Below the pieces are notes generated by a model, which saw only the letters and a list, made by a program, of their open reading frames with translations, was not told the origin of the DNA and searched no databases. A program made the translations under genes and the position numbers. 64,000 bases of DNA from an uncultured Candidatus Melainabacteria bacterium (lineage in GTDB: Bacteria; Cyanobacteriota; Vampirovibrionia; Gastranaerophilales; Gastranaerophilaceae). The DNA lies in the NCBI GenBank assembly GCA_934692665.1, contig CAKUUG010000001.1, positions 62,001-126,000 on the forward strand, in the 5' to 3' direction. Shown piece after piece: positions 33,323 through 41,758 of this stretch; position 1 is the stretch's first letter; every line of letters begins with the position of its first letter.

Positions 33323-34239
33323 ATGAAAAAGGCTTTTACATTGGCAGAAGTTATGATAACTCTGACTGTTATCGGTATAATCACAGCTGTGATTATACCT
33401 GTTGCGATACATTCTAAACCTGATGAAGATACGCTAAAGTTTAAAAAAGCTCATAATGTTTTATATGAAACAATATCAATTCTTGTTAATTCTGATAAAT
33501 ACTATCAAGATGGGGATTTAGGGATTAAAAAAGAAGGTGTAGAGGTTGCGGGGAATAATATTGGCGGAAGTGACGGCAAGACGGGATTGTATTTTTGTCA
33601 AACTTTTAGTGATGTAATCAGCGTCAAAAGTGAATGTATATCAAGAACTGAAAAAATTTATCCGTATGAATACGGCTTTGCAATAGGATTAGACGAACCG
33701 TTGGGTTTGGGACAACAATTAACAACCCTGCCGGCGTCACAGCAACTTCATCAATATGATACAGTAGTATCAAATGTTACAAAAACAGAAATTCAAGAAA
33801 CAAAAGCCAAGCTGGATGAAGCTTGCAAAGAACATACAGAAGAAGGGGAAGAAATAAAAACTACTGATAATATTGTTTATTATGAAATAGGAACGGCTTG
33901 GGCAAAATTTGGTTCGGGTTGTCCGGGGCTTGCAGCACATTTGGGTGGTTCGCCTAATCATTATCGATGTTTTGGGAAAAAAGTACCCAAGAACGCTATC
34001 GCTATCAAGATCAATATGGAAATGACAATGCCTATAAGACCTTTTGTGTAGATATAGATGGAATACCATCAACAGGAAGTAGTAAATGTGATGATGTTAA
34101 TGACATTTGTCCTTTTGGTTATGGAATTCGAGCTGATGGAAAAATTTTGACAGGAAAAAGAGCTGATGAGTGGCTTTCTAGATCAATCCAAGGCGAGCAA
34201 GATGATAAAGATGATAAAGACGATAAAGATGATAACTAA
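33323..34239 (+). pseudogene. Pseudopilin-like protein 1, frameshifted
   Basis: The N-terminus 'MKKAFTLAEVMITLTVIGI' is a type III-like prepilin signal with a long hydrophobic helix, cut before Phe5 (Ala at -1 instead of Gly). The first frame runs to a stop at 34049-34051. The frame starting around 33967 then carries the C-terminus expected from the intact paralogue at 39681: 'AYKTFCVDIDG', 'PFGYGIRADGKILTGKRADE' and 'WLSRSIQGE'. Adding one A to the A6 run at 33977-33982 would join the two. The tail ends in a 9-base tandem repeat encoding DDK units. It may be a sequencing error, a phase-variable tract or a real pseudogene. Probable role when intact: minor pilin or type II-like pseudopilin. 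Confidence 0.75.
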
Positions 34240-34592
34240 GATATTTCTTTATCCAAAAATTCAAATATTTCATTTAAGCGTTTTTGGTCATTTAAATACC
34301 AATAACCAATCAAAACTTCAAAAGAAGTTGCAAGAGCGTGAATTTTTGGGTTTGAGCGTTTGTTGATTGTGATTTTTAAATTTCTTCCACGTTTTTGGAT
34401 TTCTGATTCTTCTTCATTTAAAAATTCAAGCAACTTCAACATAATTTCAGATTGAAAAGCAGCACAGACGTATTTTGTTGATATTTTGTGCATGAGTGCT
34501 TGGGATTGGGTTTTTTGTATTGTTTTTTTTCTCACATACAATTCCCAAACGGCATCTCCTATATATGCATAGTGTTTTAGATTGTAATTCAT
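34236..34592 (-). CDS. mrnC: Mini-ribonuclease III
   Basis: RNase III domain without an RNA-binding domain; in Bacillus it matures 23S rRNA. 118 residues. 'HYAYIGDAVWELYVRKK' holds the metal-binding Asp of the first motif, 'KISTKYVCAAFQSEIM' follows, and 'RSNPKIHALATSFEVLIGYW' holds the catalytic Glu. It occurs in Firmicutes and cyanobacteria, supporting the proposed lineage. An in-frame GTG exists at 34616, but TATAAT lies between it and the ATG at 34592, so the ATG is the start. It overlaps the end of the convergent pseudopilin frame by 4 bases. Confidence 0.9.
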   Translation of the reverse strand: MNYNLKHYAYIGDAVWELYVRKKTIQKTQSQALMHKISTKYVCAAFQSEIMLKLLEFLNEEESEIQKRGRNLKITINKRSNPKIHALATSFEVLIGYWYLNDQKRLNEIFEFLDKEIS

Positions 34593-34598
34593 AAACTT

Positions 34599-34649
34599 AT
34601 TATACCAAAAAGTCACATAGACATTGCATGTTAAATTTTATGCTATAAA
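34599..34649. promoter_or_regulatory. Divergent extended -10 promoters of mrnC and the PBP gene
   Basis: Minus strand: TGG-TATAAT (TATAAT 34604-34599), six bases before the mrnC ATG. Plus strand: TGC-TATAAA (TATAAA 34644-34649), eight bases before the PBP ATG at 34658. Both carry the TGn extension and neither gene has a Shine-Dalgarno, so both messages look leaderless. Confidence 0.6.
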
Positions 34650-34657
34650 ATGTTGCT

Positions 34658-36763
34658 ATGAATAGTATTAGAAGAAAAAGAGTAGTAAGAAGACAGCCCA
34701 AAAAAGGAAACATATTTTTGTGTTTGTTTTCGATGGGAGTATCAGCGGTGTTGGCCGCTATTGCAGCGTTTAATATTTATCTTGCAAGTTTGCCTCCTAT
34801 ATCAAATTTTGAAGACATAAAACCCAACCCCGTTACAACAATATATTCTGCAGATGGGGAAGTTATAAAAACTTTTACTGCTTTTAAATTTGAAAAAGTT
34901 TCAATAGACAAAATTCCCGATTATCTAAAACAAGCAGTAATTGCGACAGAAGATAAAAACTTCTATCATCATAGAGGTTTTGATACTTTGGGTATGGTAC
35001 GTTCTACAATTACAAACGTCATGTCGGGTGAAGTTAAACAAGGTGCTTCTACCATTACTCAACAATTGGCAAGAATATTATTTTTATCAAACGAAAAAAC
35101 ATTTGACAGAAAAATAAAAGAACTAATTATTGCACATCGTATCGAAAAAACAATTTCAAAAGACGAAATATTAGAAATGTATTTGAATTCTGTTTATTTG
35201 GGTTCAGGTGTATATGGGGTTTCTTCTGCTGCAAAAACTTTTTTTGACAAAGATTTGTCAAAATTGTCCCTATCGGAACAAGCTCTTATTGCAGGTTTGC
35301 CTCAAGCACCTTCTGTATATTCTCCTTTTGTAAACAAGAAAAAAAGTATTGAAAGAAGAAATCAAGTTCTAAGAAGAATGTATCGTAACAAATACATTAC
35401 AGAAGAACAAATGCAAAAAAGCCAAAAGGAGGGGCTTAACCTTTCAAAAAAGCCAAGAGTGTATTCTTATAACAAAGCGCCGTATTTTATAGATTTTGTT
35501 TTAAATGAATTGAAAAATATAGGTTTTGAAGAAGCTGAAATTTCACAAGGCGGATTGAAGATTTATACAACTCTAGATTACAAATCTCAAAACGTTGCAC
35601 AAAACACTGTAATGAATATGCTTGCTTCTTCTCATTTAACAAAACCTGTAAACCAAGTGGCTCTTTTTTCATTCAGCCCTACAACGGGTAGGATTTATGC
35701 GTATATTGGGGGCAAAAATTACGAACAAAGCCAATACGACAGGGTCTCAAAAGCAATTCGCCCATCAGGTTCGTCATTTAAACCTTTTGTTTATGCAACA
35801 GCATTGCAACAAGGCGTTAGTGTAGATGAAACAATAGAAGATACCCCATTAACCATAAAAGATTGGTCGCCAAAAAACTATGGTAAAAAATACAGAGGAA
35901 AAATCACAATTTGGCAAGCGTTGGCGATTTCATCCAATGTTGCTGCTGTTCGCTTGATTAAGAAATCAGGGGTAGATGCCGTTATACAAACAGCTAGAGA
36001 AATGGGCATTACGACTCCTCTGGCTAGTGATATGACAATAGCTTTGGGTTCAAATGGCGTAAAACTCTATGATATGGTTGTAGCTTACGGGGCGTTCGCT
36101 AACGGCGGTTTTAGGGTAAAACCATATTGCGTCGAAAGAGTAGAAAACTCTAGAGGCGTTACGATATATGAAAATTCAGGGCCAAAAATTGTAAAAGTAA
36201 TAAACTATGAAACAGCAGCCGGCATGACTTATATGTTAAGAAAAGTTGTTGAATTAGGTACCGGTAAAGCAGCAAACTTTGCTCAAAATGTGGCAGGAAA
36301 AACTGGTACAACAAACGACTACCATGACGCTTGGTTTGTTGGATATACGCCTGATATTGTAACAGGTGTGTGGATTGGAAACGATAACAACACAAAACTT
36401 CCGGGAATCACAGGTGGTGCTTTGCCTGCAAGAATTTTTGCAACTTATATGAAGTCAGCAACGCAAAATTTCCCGCAAAGTGTGTTTGATTATCCAAAAA
36501 TGAACGGTTCAACATCTTTGAGTCCGATAAAACTGGATGATGTTAATGAAGATGTTGATGAATCAGAGCAAAACCAAAGCTACTCACTTCCTGTTGTAGA
36601 AAATCCGCCATTGCCTGCTGCAAAAACAGCACCAAAAGCAAACAAACTACCGCTAAAACCTCAAAAGCAAGTTTTTGATTCTACAAAATCAAACTTGATT
36701 GAATATGATGATGAAAAATCTACAAAAGGAAAAAATGATTTTGTACCACTTCCGGGTATGTAA
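34658..36763 (+). CDS. Class A penicillin-binding protein, PBP1A type
   Basis: Bifunctional peptidoglycan synthase of 701 residues. Cytoplasmic Arg/Lys-rich tip, membrane helix about 23-45. GT51 transglycosylase: 'VIATEDKNFYHHRGFD' with the catalytic Glu and 'GASTITQQLARILFLSNE'. Transpeptidase: SxxK in 'PSGSSFKPFVYATAL', SxN in 'AISSNVAAVR', KTG in 'VAGKTGTTNDYHDAWFVGYT'. The C-terminal tail (about 620-701) is Pro/Lys-rich and low in complexity. No obvious Shine-Dalgarno; see the promoter entry. Divergent from mrnC. Confidence 0.95.
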   Translation: MNSIRRKRVVRRQPKKGNIFLCLFSMGVSAVLAAIAAFNIYLASLPPISNFEDIKPNPVTTIYSADGEVIKTFTAFKFEKVSIDKIPDYLKQAVIATEDKNFYHHRGFDTLGMVRSTITNVMSGEVKQGASTITQQLARILFLSNEKTFDRKIKELIIAHRIEKTISKDEILEMYLNSVYLGSGVYGVSSAAKTFFDKDLSKLSLSEQALIAGLPQAPSVYSPFVNKKKSIERRNQVLRRMYRNKYITEEQMQKSQKEGLNLSKKPRVYSYNKAPYFIDFVLNELKNIGFEEAEISQGGLKIYTTLDYKSQNVAQNTVMNMLASSHLTKPVNQVALFSFSPTTGRIYAYIGGKNYEQSQYDRVSKAIRPSGSSFKPFVYATALQQGVSVDETIEDTPLTIKDWSPKNYGKKYRGKITIWQALAISSNVAAVRLIKKSGVDAVIQTAREMGITTPLASDMTIALGSNGVKLYDMVVAYGAFANGGFRVKPYCVERVENSRGVTIYENSGPKIVKVINYETAAGMTYMLRKVVELGTGKAANFAQNVAGKTGTTNDYHDAWFVGYTPDIVTGVWIGNDNNTKLPGITGGALPARIFATYMKSATQNFPQSVFDYPKMNGSTSLSPIKLDDVNEDVDESEQNQSYSLPVVENPPLPAAKTAPKANKLPLKPQKQVFDSTKSNLIEYDDEKSTKGKNDFVPLPGM

Positions 36764-36781
36764 AGATAATCTAAAAATGAA

Positions 36782-36809
36782 TTGTATATAGAATACATTT
36801 TGGTATAAT
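36782..36809 (+). promoter_or_regulatory. Promoter of the 153-residue secreted protein gene
   Basis: TTGTAT (36782-36787), 16-base spacer, TATAAT (36804-36809) with a TGG extension just upstream. The leader would be about 60 bases, with AAAGGAATTAG before the ATG at 36875. Confidence 0.55.
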
Positions 36810-36874
36810 TATTTTAATTGTGAACATTTTTCAATTTTTATCGTTGTATTTTGTGAGATAAAAGGAATTAGATT

Positions 36875-37336
36875 ATGAAAAAAATTATACTATCTTTAAT
36901 AGCACTACTTTCTGTCGCTTCTTGCGTTTTTGCAGATAATATTTCAGAAATAAATGAAACATTCAAAAAATACACAAATGATGCAAATTCTTATTCGGTG
37001 AATTTGCCTAACTATTATGTAAACAATGCAAAAATAATCAGGGTCGTAAACAAAAAACAAGGTGGTCAACAAAGTGTCATTATACCTTTTGATAGATATT
37101 TAAAAGAATTGAAAGGACATTCGACATTGGCTCGTGCAGTTGGCTATAAAAACAACTATACAAACCAAAAAATTACAAAACATGGAAACGACTACAAGCT
37201 TTCTGCAATTAGAATACCAAGAAATGACAAAACCGGACTTCCTTGCTATTTTGTATTTACAAAAACAAATTCAGGCTGGAAAATTAAAGAAGAAAGTATG
37301 ACAACAAATGTACAAACATTTTTGAGTACAAAATAA
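36875..37336 (+). CDS. Secreted protein of unknown function
   Basis: 153 residues. A signal peptide covers about 1-20 ('KKIILSLIALLSVASCVFAD'), with a VFA-D cleavage site. A lipobox-like VASC at 14-17 could instead make it a lipoprotein; the AxA-type site just after makes signal peptidase I more likely. The mature part is basic, with 'IRVVNKKQGGQQSVIIPFDR' and a C-terminal 'YFVFTKTNSGWKIKEESM', a pattern seen in small NTF2-like or beta-rich domains, but I cannot assign a family. It has its own promoter and a strong terminator, so it is monocistronic. Confidence 0.7.
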   Translation: MKKIILSLIALLSVASCVFADNISEINETFKKYTNDANSYSVNLPNYYVNNAKIIRVVNKKQGGQQSVIIPFDRYLKELKGHSTLARAVGYKNNYTNQKITKHGNDYKLSAIRIPRNDKTGLPCYFVFTKTNSGWKIKEESMTTNVQTFLSTK

Positions 37337-37355
37337 AACTTAAAATAAAAATATA

Positions 37356-37388
37356 AAAATCCTGATTGATAAATTCAATCAGGATTTT
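37356..37388. terminator. Bidirectional terminator
   Basis: AAAATCCTGATTGA and TCAATCAGGATTTT form a perfect 14-bp stem around a 5-base loop. It serves the plus-strand secreted-protein gene and the convergent M49-like gene, whose stop is 19 bases beyond. Confidence 0.9.
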
Positions 37389-37406
37389 AGCTTATTTTGC
37401 TTAAAA

Positions 37407-39146
37407 TTAAAATTCTTCTTTTAATAATTTTTCAGCCAATTTTTGTTCAGTTGTACCATTGAGTCTTTTTGAAATTTTCTTCAATTTTTGGCTCATTGTT
37501 TCCATCTCATCTGTCCAAACAAAATAATCATTGACATATTTTTCACCAACAGAAAAATCTTTGCTCAATTGGACTTTTATTATTTCGGTTAACATTTCTT
37601 GTGCTGTTTGTACCATTTTGTTTATATCAAGAGTCAAAATCCCGTCAGATGAAATTTTCATTGCACCTTTTAATATGAAATAATAATTTTGCATTACAGA
37701 ACGAACCCTGTGAGCTTGGGACAATTCGGGTTTTGATTTTAGCATATTGTCTGCTGCGTATGTAACGATTATTTTATCTCTTTCTTCTTTTGTGTAGAGT
37801 CCTGCTTCCACTAAAACATCAAGCATAGCTAAAGATACCATATCGGCTTTGTTTTCTTCTATGATTGATTTGTATTTGCCAAGAGCCTCTGTGCCCTCTT
37901 TTGGACCTAGTGAGTGGCCGTTTTCGTGACCTATTGTGAATGGGTGATCCATTTTGTCATCATAATATTTGTGCAAATCTTTGTCTAAAATATTATCTAG
38001 TCTTTCTTGCAGTTTTTGTTTTGCATCTTCTGATGTAATAAATCTGATTTGGCGATGGTAGACGTTTCTTCTGCCTCCGCCTATAGTTAGTGACAATTTG
38101 TCATTGTTTGGCAAATTTTCCGCAAGTGTAATACCTGCACGAAAAGCTCCAACATCACCTGCAACGTCAATCAAATCAACATCTACCATTGTTTGAGATA
38201 TTTTTTTGTCGTCAGATATTACTTGTTCATATTGGTCGTTTAGCGGCATGTTTTTTGCCATTAAAGGTAAAAATTCTTTTACCTTTAAAATATAATCCGT
38301 TCCTTCTTTGTTTACGATGCCTATTCTTGCACCCAAGTAGTCTTTTGAGATTACTTCTATATTGTTTTCTTTTAACAATTTATTTAATTCATCATTTTCA
38401 AGAACGGTTTCTGTCATAGAATCAGAGTAGTTTTCTCTTGTTATTGTAAATTCGAGAGGGGTGTCTTGTAATAATGCCCATTTTTTGTCTGCATAAGCAT
38501 CAAGCATTGGATCAGCAACCAAAAGTGCTTGGGCTTGCAATCTCAAATATTCGTTAAAATCGGTGTTTGTTGATAAACAACTTGCTCTCAAAAGGTACTC
38601 TGCCGCTTTTTTGAAGTCATCAGAAAATTTGTCTACATAATCAATTGCAACAAGCTCATCTTTTTTTCTTTCAACAACACTTCTTTGGTCAAGAATTTTT
38701 TTGACGAGTTCAATTTTGCCTTCTTTTATATTTTTGATTAATATGTTATGAAATTCTTCTTTGGTTAAATCTTCAGGATAAAATCCTCTTCCGCCTTTAA
38801 ATTCCAAATCTTTTGCAAGAATTACCATATTTGATTCACAATCCAGCGCAAAAATACCTTTTTGAGCGTCAAAAAGAATTTTTGTAAGGCGAGCTTGTTC
38901 ATTGCCTTTTTTTATTTCGTCTTCCAGATACTTTAAAAAAGGCAAATTGTGAATAGAATCCAACTGCATATTTATTTTTTGGATTATTCTTCCGGCCTTA
39001 ACCAAATACGATAAAGCACTTTTGTCGCCATCTGCAAGATTGCTAAATTCGACACTATCAACATCAAGCATTTTCTTTGTTGCTAAACAATCTTTTGATG
39101 TTCTCTTTTTTAATTCATCAATACTTAAATTACAAGCGTATTTCAT
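37407..39146 (-). CDS. M49-like (dipeptidyl peptidase III-type) metallopeptidase
   Basis: 579 residues. The zinc motif HENGH is at 407-411 ('FTIGHENGHSLGP') and the second motif 'SIIEENKADMVSLAMLD' supplies Glu430/431 and the EExxAD pattern about 20 residues on. That spacing is typical of gluzincins and of the M49 family and its bacterial relatives, where HEXXGH and EExxAD occur. Strict M49 has HEXXXH, so this is a relative. 'TIGGGRRNVYHRQIRF' lies before the zinc site. No signal peptide, so probably cytoplasmic. Substrate unknown; an oligopeptide is likely. Confidence 0.75.
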   Translation of the reverse strand: MKYACNLSIDELKKRTSKDCLATKKMLDVDSVEFSNLADGDKSALSYLVKAGRIIQKINMQLDSIHNLPFLKYLEDEIKKGNEQARLTKILFDAQKGIFALDCESNMVILAKDLEFKGGRGFYPEDLTKEEFHNILIKNIKEGKIELVKKILDQRSVVERKKDELVAIDYVDKFSDDFKKAAEYLLRASCLSTNTDFNEYLRLQAQALLVADPMLDAYADKKWALLQDTPLEFTITRENYSDSMTETVLENDELNKLLKENNIEVISKDYLGARIGIVNKEGTDYILKVKEFLPLMAKNMPLNDQYEQVISDDKKISQTMVDVDLIDVAGDVGAFRAGITLAENLPNNDKLSLTIGGGRRNVYHRQIRFITSEDAKQKLQERLDNILDKDLHKYYDDKMDHPFTIGHENGHSLGPKEGTEALGKYKSIIEENKADMVSLAMLDVLVEAGLYTKEERDKIIVTYAADNMLKSKPELSQAHRVRSVMQNYYFILKGAMKISSDGILTLDINKMVQTAQEMLTEIIKVQLSKDFSVGEKYVNDYFVWTDEMETMSQKLKKISKRLNGTTEQKLAEKLLKEEF

Positions 39147-39198
39147 TTCTATCCTATGACTCCTGTTTCTTTGAGTTTATTATATCATTATTTAAAAA

Positions 39199-39522
39199 TT
39201 ATTTCAGCAAAAAAGTTCTTATATACTTATATGCCAAAACCAGCTGCTCACTGTCCAGTTTTTCTATCATATTGTTTATTTCAAATTTTAGATTTTTAGG
39301 GGTTTGAAGGTATGAAAATTCAAACAAATCTTTGATTTCTACATTTAAGGCTTTTGCAATTTTTGAAATCAAATTTGCAGATGGAAAGTTCTTTCCGCTT
39401 TCAATACAGCTAATATGTTTGTCATCTACATTGACCATTTCGGCCAAATTTGATTGTGTGAATTTGTGTTCTTTTCTTAGTTCACGAATTTTTTTACCAA
39501 ATAAAATTTTGATATCTTCCAT
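39199..39522 (-). CDS. XRE-family regulator beside pseudopilin module 2
   Basis: 107 residues. Helix-turn-helix: 'GKKIRELRKEHKFTQSNLAE' then 'MVNVDDKHISCIESGKNFPS', about 9-65. The C-terminal helical part ends 'LAYKYIRTFLLK'. It is a paralogue of the regulator at 32880-33200 in length, HTH and position. Divergent from the pseudopilin at 39681; the 158-base intergenic region has a consensus promoter and an inverted repeat, consistent with direct control. Confidence 0.88.
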   Translation of the reverse strand: MEDIKILFGKKIRELRKEHKFTQSNLAEMVNVDDKHISCIESGKNFPSANLISKIAKALNVEIKDLFEFSYLQTPKNLKFEINNMIEKLDSEQLVLAYKYIRTFLLK

Positions 39523-39547
39523 TATTTCCCCTTTTTAAAGATTTTAT

Positions 39548-39570
39548 ATTTAGGAAAAAATTTTCTAAAT
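39548..39570. promoter_or_regulatory. Inverted repeat, candidate operator
   Basis: ATTTAGGAAAA and TTTTCTAAAT form 10-bp arms with a one-base bulge around AA. It lies between the XRE start codon and the pseudopilin promoter, where an autoregulatory site would be expected. Confidence 0.35.
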
Positions 39571-39588
39571 GGAATATCGGGTAAGAAT

Positions 39589-39617
39589 TTGACAAAAAAT
39601 TACCTATTTTATATAAT
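39589..39617 (+). promoter_or_regulatory. Perfect sigma-70 consensus promoter of pseudopilin 2
   Basis: TTGACA (39589-39594), exactly 17 bases, TATAAT (39612-39617). It lies 63 bases before the ATG at 39681. TGGAGAAG precedes the ATG. So strong a promoter usually needs a repressor, for which the divergent XRE gene is the candidate. Confidence 0.8.
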
Positions 39618-39680
39618 TCATGACTAAATAAGTAATTTTTAAACTTATTTTTACCTAAAATATCATTTTATGGAGAAGTT

Positions 39681-40379
39681 ATGAAAAAAGCTTTCACTCT
39701 GGCAGAAGTTATGATAACATTGACCGTTATCGGCATAATCACAGCTGTCATTATCCCTGTTGCAATAAATTCTAAACCTGATGAAAATGTAATGAAATTT
39801 AAAAAAGCCCACAATACCCTCTATCAAACGATTTCAACCTTGGTAAATTCCGATAAATACTATCTGAATGGAGATTTAGGGATAAAACCTAATGGGAATT
39901 TTATTGGAGATGATTCTACTTATTTTTGCAATACTTTTTCTGATGTTGTAACAACAAGAAAAATAAATTGCAGCAATTATTCACTAAGCGATATCAGGGC
40001 TTGTTCTGTAATGATGTTAGAAAATTATGATGGTGGTGGAATCGTGACAAACGAAAGTATAATTCATCATAAAAATGAAGTAGACAAATGTTGCAGGCTA
40101 ATGGCACAACACGTAGGAGAAGAAATAGTAACGAATGACGGTGTTGTATTTTATCAAATAAACCCTGGAGAAACTTTTTCTAATTATGCAGGTTCAAGAA
40201 TGAGAACAAGTAAAGATGGGGCAACAAGTCTAAAAAGTGCATACAAAGGTTTCTGTATTGATATAGACGGAATAAACAAAGGCGAAGACCCTTTTGGCTA
40301 TGCAATCAGAATTGATGGAAAGATTTTTACAGGTGCTAGAGTAGATAAATGGCTTTCTAAATCAATTCAAGGGGAGTAA
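39681..40379 (+). CDS. Pseudopilin-like protein 2 (intact)
   Basis: 232 residues. Prepilin signal 'MKKAFTLAEVMITLTVIGI' with cleavage expected before Phe5, Glu at +5 of the mature helix, and a long hydrophobic helix. Residues 1-65 are nearly identical to pseudopilin 1 ('KFKKAHNTLYQTISTLVNSD'). The middle is different and Cys-containing ('NCSNYSLSDIRACS', 'DKCCRLMAQH'). The C-terminus 'YKGFCIDIDGINKGEDPFGY' and 'GKIFTGARVDKWLSKSIQGE' matches pseudopilin 1 again. Probably exported and assembled by a type IV pilus/type II-like machine; PilT is encoded at 10.9 kb. Confidence 0.88.
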   Translation: MKKAFTLAEVMITLTVIGIITAVIIPVAINSKPDENVMKFKKAHNTLYQTISTLVNSDKYYLNGDLGIKPNGNFIGDDSTYFCNTFSDVVTTRKINCSNYSLSDIRACSVMMLENYDGGGIVTNESIIHHKNEVDKCCRLMAQHVGEEIVTNDGVVFYQINPGETFSNYAGSRMRTSKDGATSLKSAYKGFCIDIDGINKGEDPFGYAIRIDGKIFTGARVDKWLSKSIQGE

Positions 40380-40454
40380 AATAATTTTAGATTATTAATT
40401 TTTTAAAGATTTTGTATTATACTTTTTATCAAGAAGAACATTTAAAATTTAAAA

Positions 40455-40918
40455 AAAGTCGACTGATGATTGCGTACCTGAGTCAAGTCAGACTACTTGC
40501 TTGATAAAAGGTATGAGGAAAGTCCGGGCAGCCAAAATAGCAATTTGCTTGGGAAATCCAAGTGTCTGTGAAGACGAGGAAAGTGCCACAGAAAAGAAGA
40601 ATGCTATGCAAAACAAAACAAAATGATGAATTTTGTTTTGCGAAGTCATTAGAAAGCCGCTGTTACGACTGAAGCGAAAGCGGAAGAAGTGAAGAAATCT
40701 TTGATTTCATAGGCAAAATGACGGTATTAGCGATTGTGCAACGGTGAGGTAAGAGCTCACCAGCTGGTATTGTGAAATATCAGGCTAGGTAAACCCCGAA
40801 TGGCTGCAAGTTTGAATTTGCAAGAGGTGCTATTTCCGCTTTCTTTTTGAAAATTGCAAGAAAAAACGCATTAGACAGATAATCATCTTATTACAGAACT
40901 CGGCTTATACTCGACTTT
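40455..40918 (+). ncRNA. rnpB: RNase P RNA, bacterial type A
   Basis: Catalytic RNA for tRNA 5' maturation. Conserved stretches seen in order: GAGGAAAGTCCGGGC (CR I), ACAGAAAA, GAGGTAAGAGCTCACCAG (P10-P12 side), GGCTAGGTAAACCCCG (CR IV), and AGACAGATAATCAT with ACAGAACTCGGCTTAT near the 3' end (CR V). The P1 arms AAAGTCGA (40455-40462) and TCGACTTT (40911-40918) pair and set the ends. It is followed at once by a terminator. A possible -10 TATACT is at 40418-40423. Confidence 0.96.
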
Positions 40919-40943
40919 CTGCCTGATTTTCGGGCAGTTTTTT
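40919..40943 (+). terminator. Terminator of rnpB
   Basis: CTGCCTG and CGGGCAG pair over 7 bp (one G-U) around ATTTT, followed by a run of T. It abuts the stop of the convergent vWA gene. Confidence 0.9.
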
Positions 40944-41712
40944 AATAGTTTTGTTGCGGAATTTTTATGTTTCCTTTTACGTCTTTGCTAACGCCTGTTG
41001 TTTCAAACAATGATTTAGATAAATCTTCTTCAGAATTTGCTGTCAAAAACTTTCCGCTTGTCATTAATGCAGTGCAGCGAAGTTGGTTATTTGCTTCAAT
41101 GTCTTGGATATCAAAAGCAATAACATCAACTTTTACATCATCTCTTGTTTTCATCAAATTAATTACAAAAGTGCAAGGACTCTCGTCACAATTTTCGCCG
41201 CCATCTGTCAATAAGATAATATGTTTTTTGCCTGTTATACCGGCAAAATCATTGTTTATTGCTTGTTTTAGAGAATAAGTGATAGGTGTCCAACCTGTTG
41301 CATAAGAAGAATACAGATTGTTCATCACGTTTTGATAATTGTTTGTACCTAAAGGTACTTTTAAATTTGAAGCTTGGCAACCTTGCAAATAAGTAAAACC
41401 TGCTTTATGGCCGTAAATTCTTAGTCCTACTTTTATGTTTGGTGGAATTTTTGGCAAAATTTCAGCCAAAGTGCTTCTTGCTATGTCGATTTTTGCTTTG
41501 CCATTTATTGTGTTGTTCATTGAGTTTGAAAAATCAACAATAAAAAGAATATTTGTGTCTTTTTCGTCATTTTGAACGTTTTGTACAACGGGCGAAAAAT
41601 TGTATGGTGAATAAACGGAATAGTTGAAATTCGGCGCAGTGCTGGCTTTTTGATTAAAGAGCGAAAAAGCTGTAGCTAAAAATATAAATGATAACACAAT
41701 TTTTTTAAACAT
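40942..41712 (-). CDS. Secreted von Willebrand factor A domain protein
   Basis: 256 residues. Signal peptide about 1-26 ('FKKIVLSFIFLATAFSLF', then AxA before 'PNFNYS'). The vWA domain (about 52-240) keeps the MIDAS metal site: DxSxS in 'LFIVDFSNSMNN', the Thr in 'YATGWTPITYSL', and the Asp in 'HIILLTDGGENCDESPC'. Cys pairs suggest disulfides outside the cytoplasm. It is of the single-domain periplasmic type, probably a protein-binding module; the partner is unknown. Convergent with rnpB. Confidence 0.88.
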   Translation of the reverse strand: MFKKIVLSFIFLATAFSLFNQKASTAPNFNYSVYSPYNFSPVVQNVQNDEKDTNILFIVDFSNSMNNTINGKAKIDIARSTLAEILPKIPPNIKVGLRIYGHKAGFTYLQGCQASNLKVPLGTNNYQNVMNNLYSSYATGWTPITYSLKQAINNDFAGITGKKHIILLTDGGENCDESPCTFVINLMKTRDDVKVDVIAFDIQDIEANNQLRCTALMTSGKFLTANSEEDLSKSLFETTGVSKDVKGNIKIPQQNY

Positions 41713-41758
41713 AATTTTACTTTAAAAGTTTTTATTTTTGCTTTCAATAGATATTTTA

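Noticed and set aside
33971..33985. Programmed -1 frameshift at the GGGAAAAAAG run
   Set aside because: The zero-frame codons are GGG AAA AAA GTA, so the run is not in the X-XXY-YYZ register of a slippery heptamer; a base change or read error is simpler.
36875..36935. Lipoprotein signal (VASC) in the 153-residue secreted protein
   Set aside because: A better AxA-type site (VFA) follows at once, and the Cys lies inside the hydrophobic core end; kept only as an alternative.
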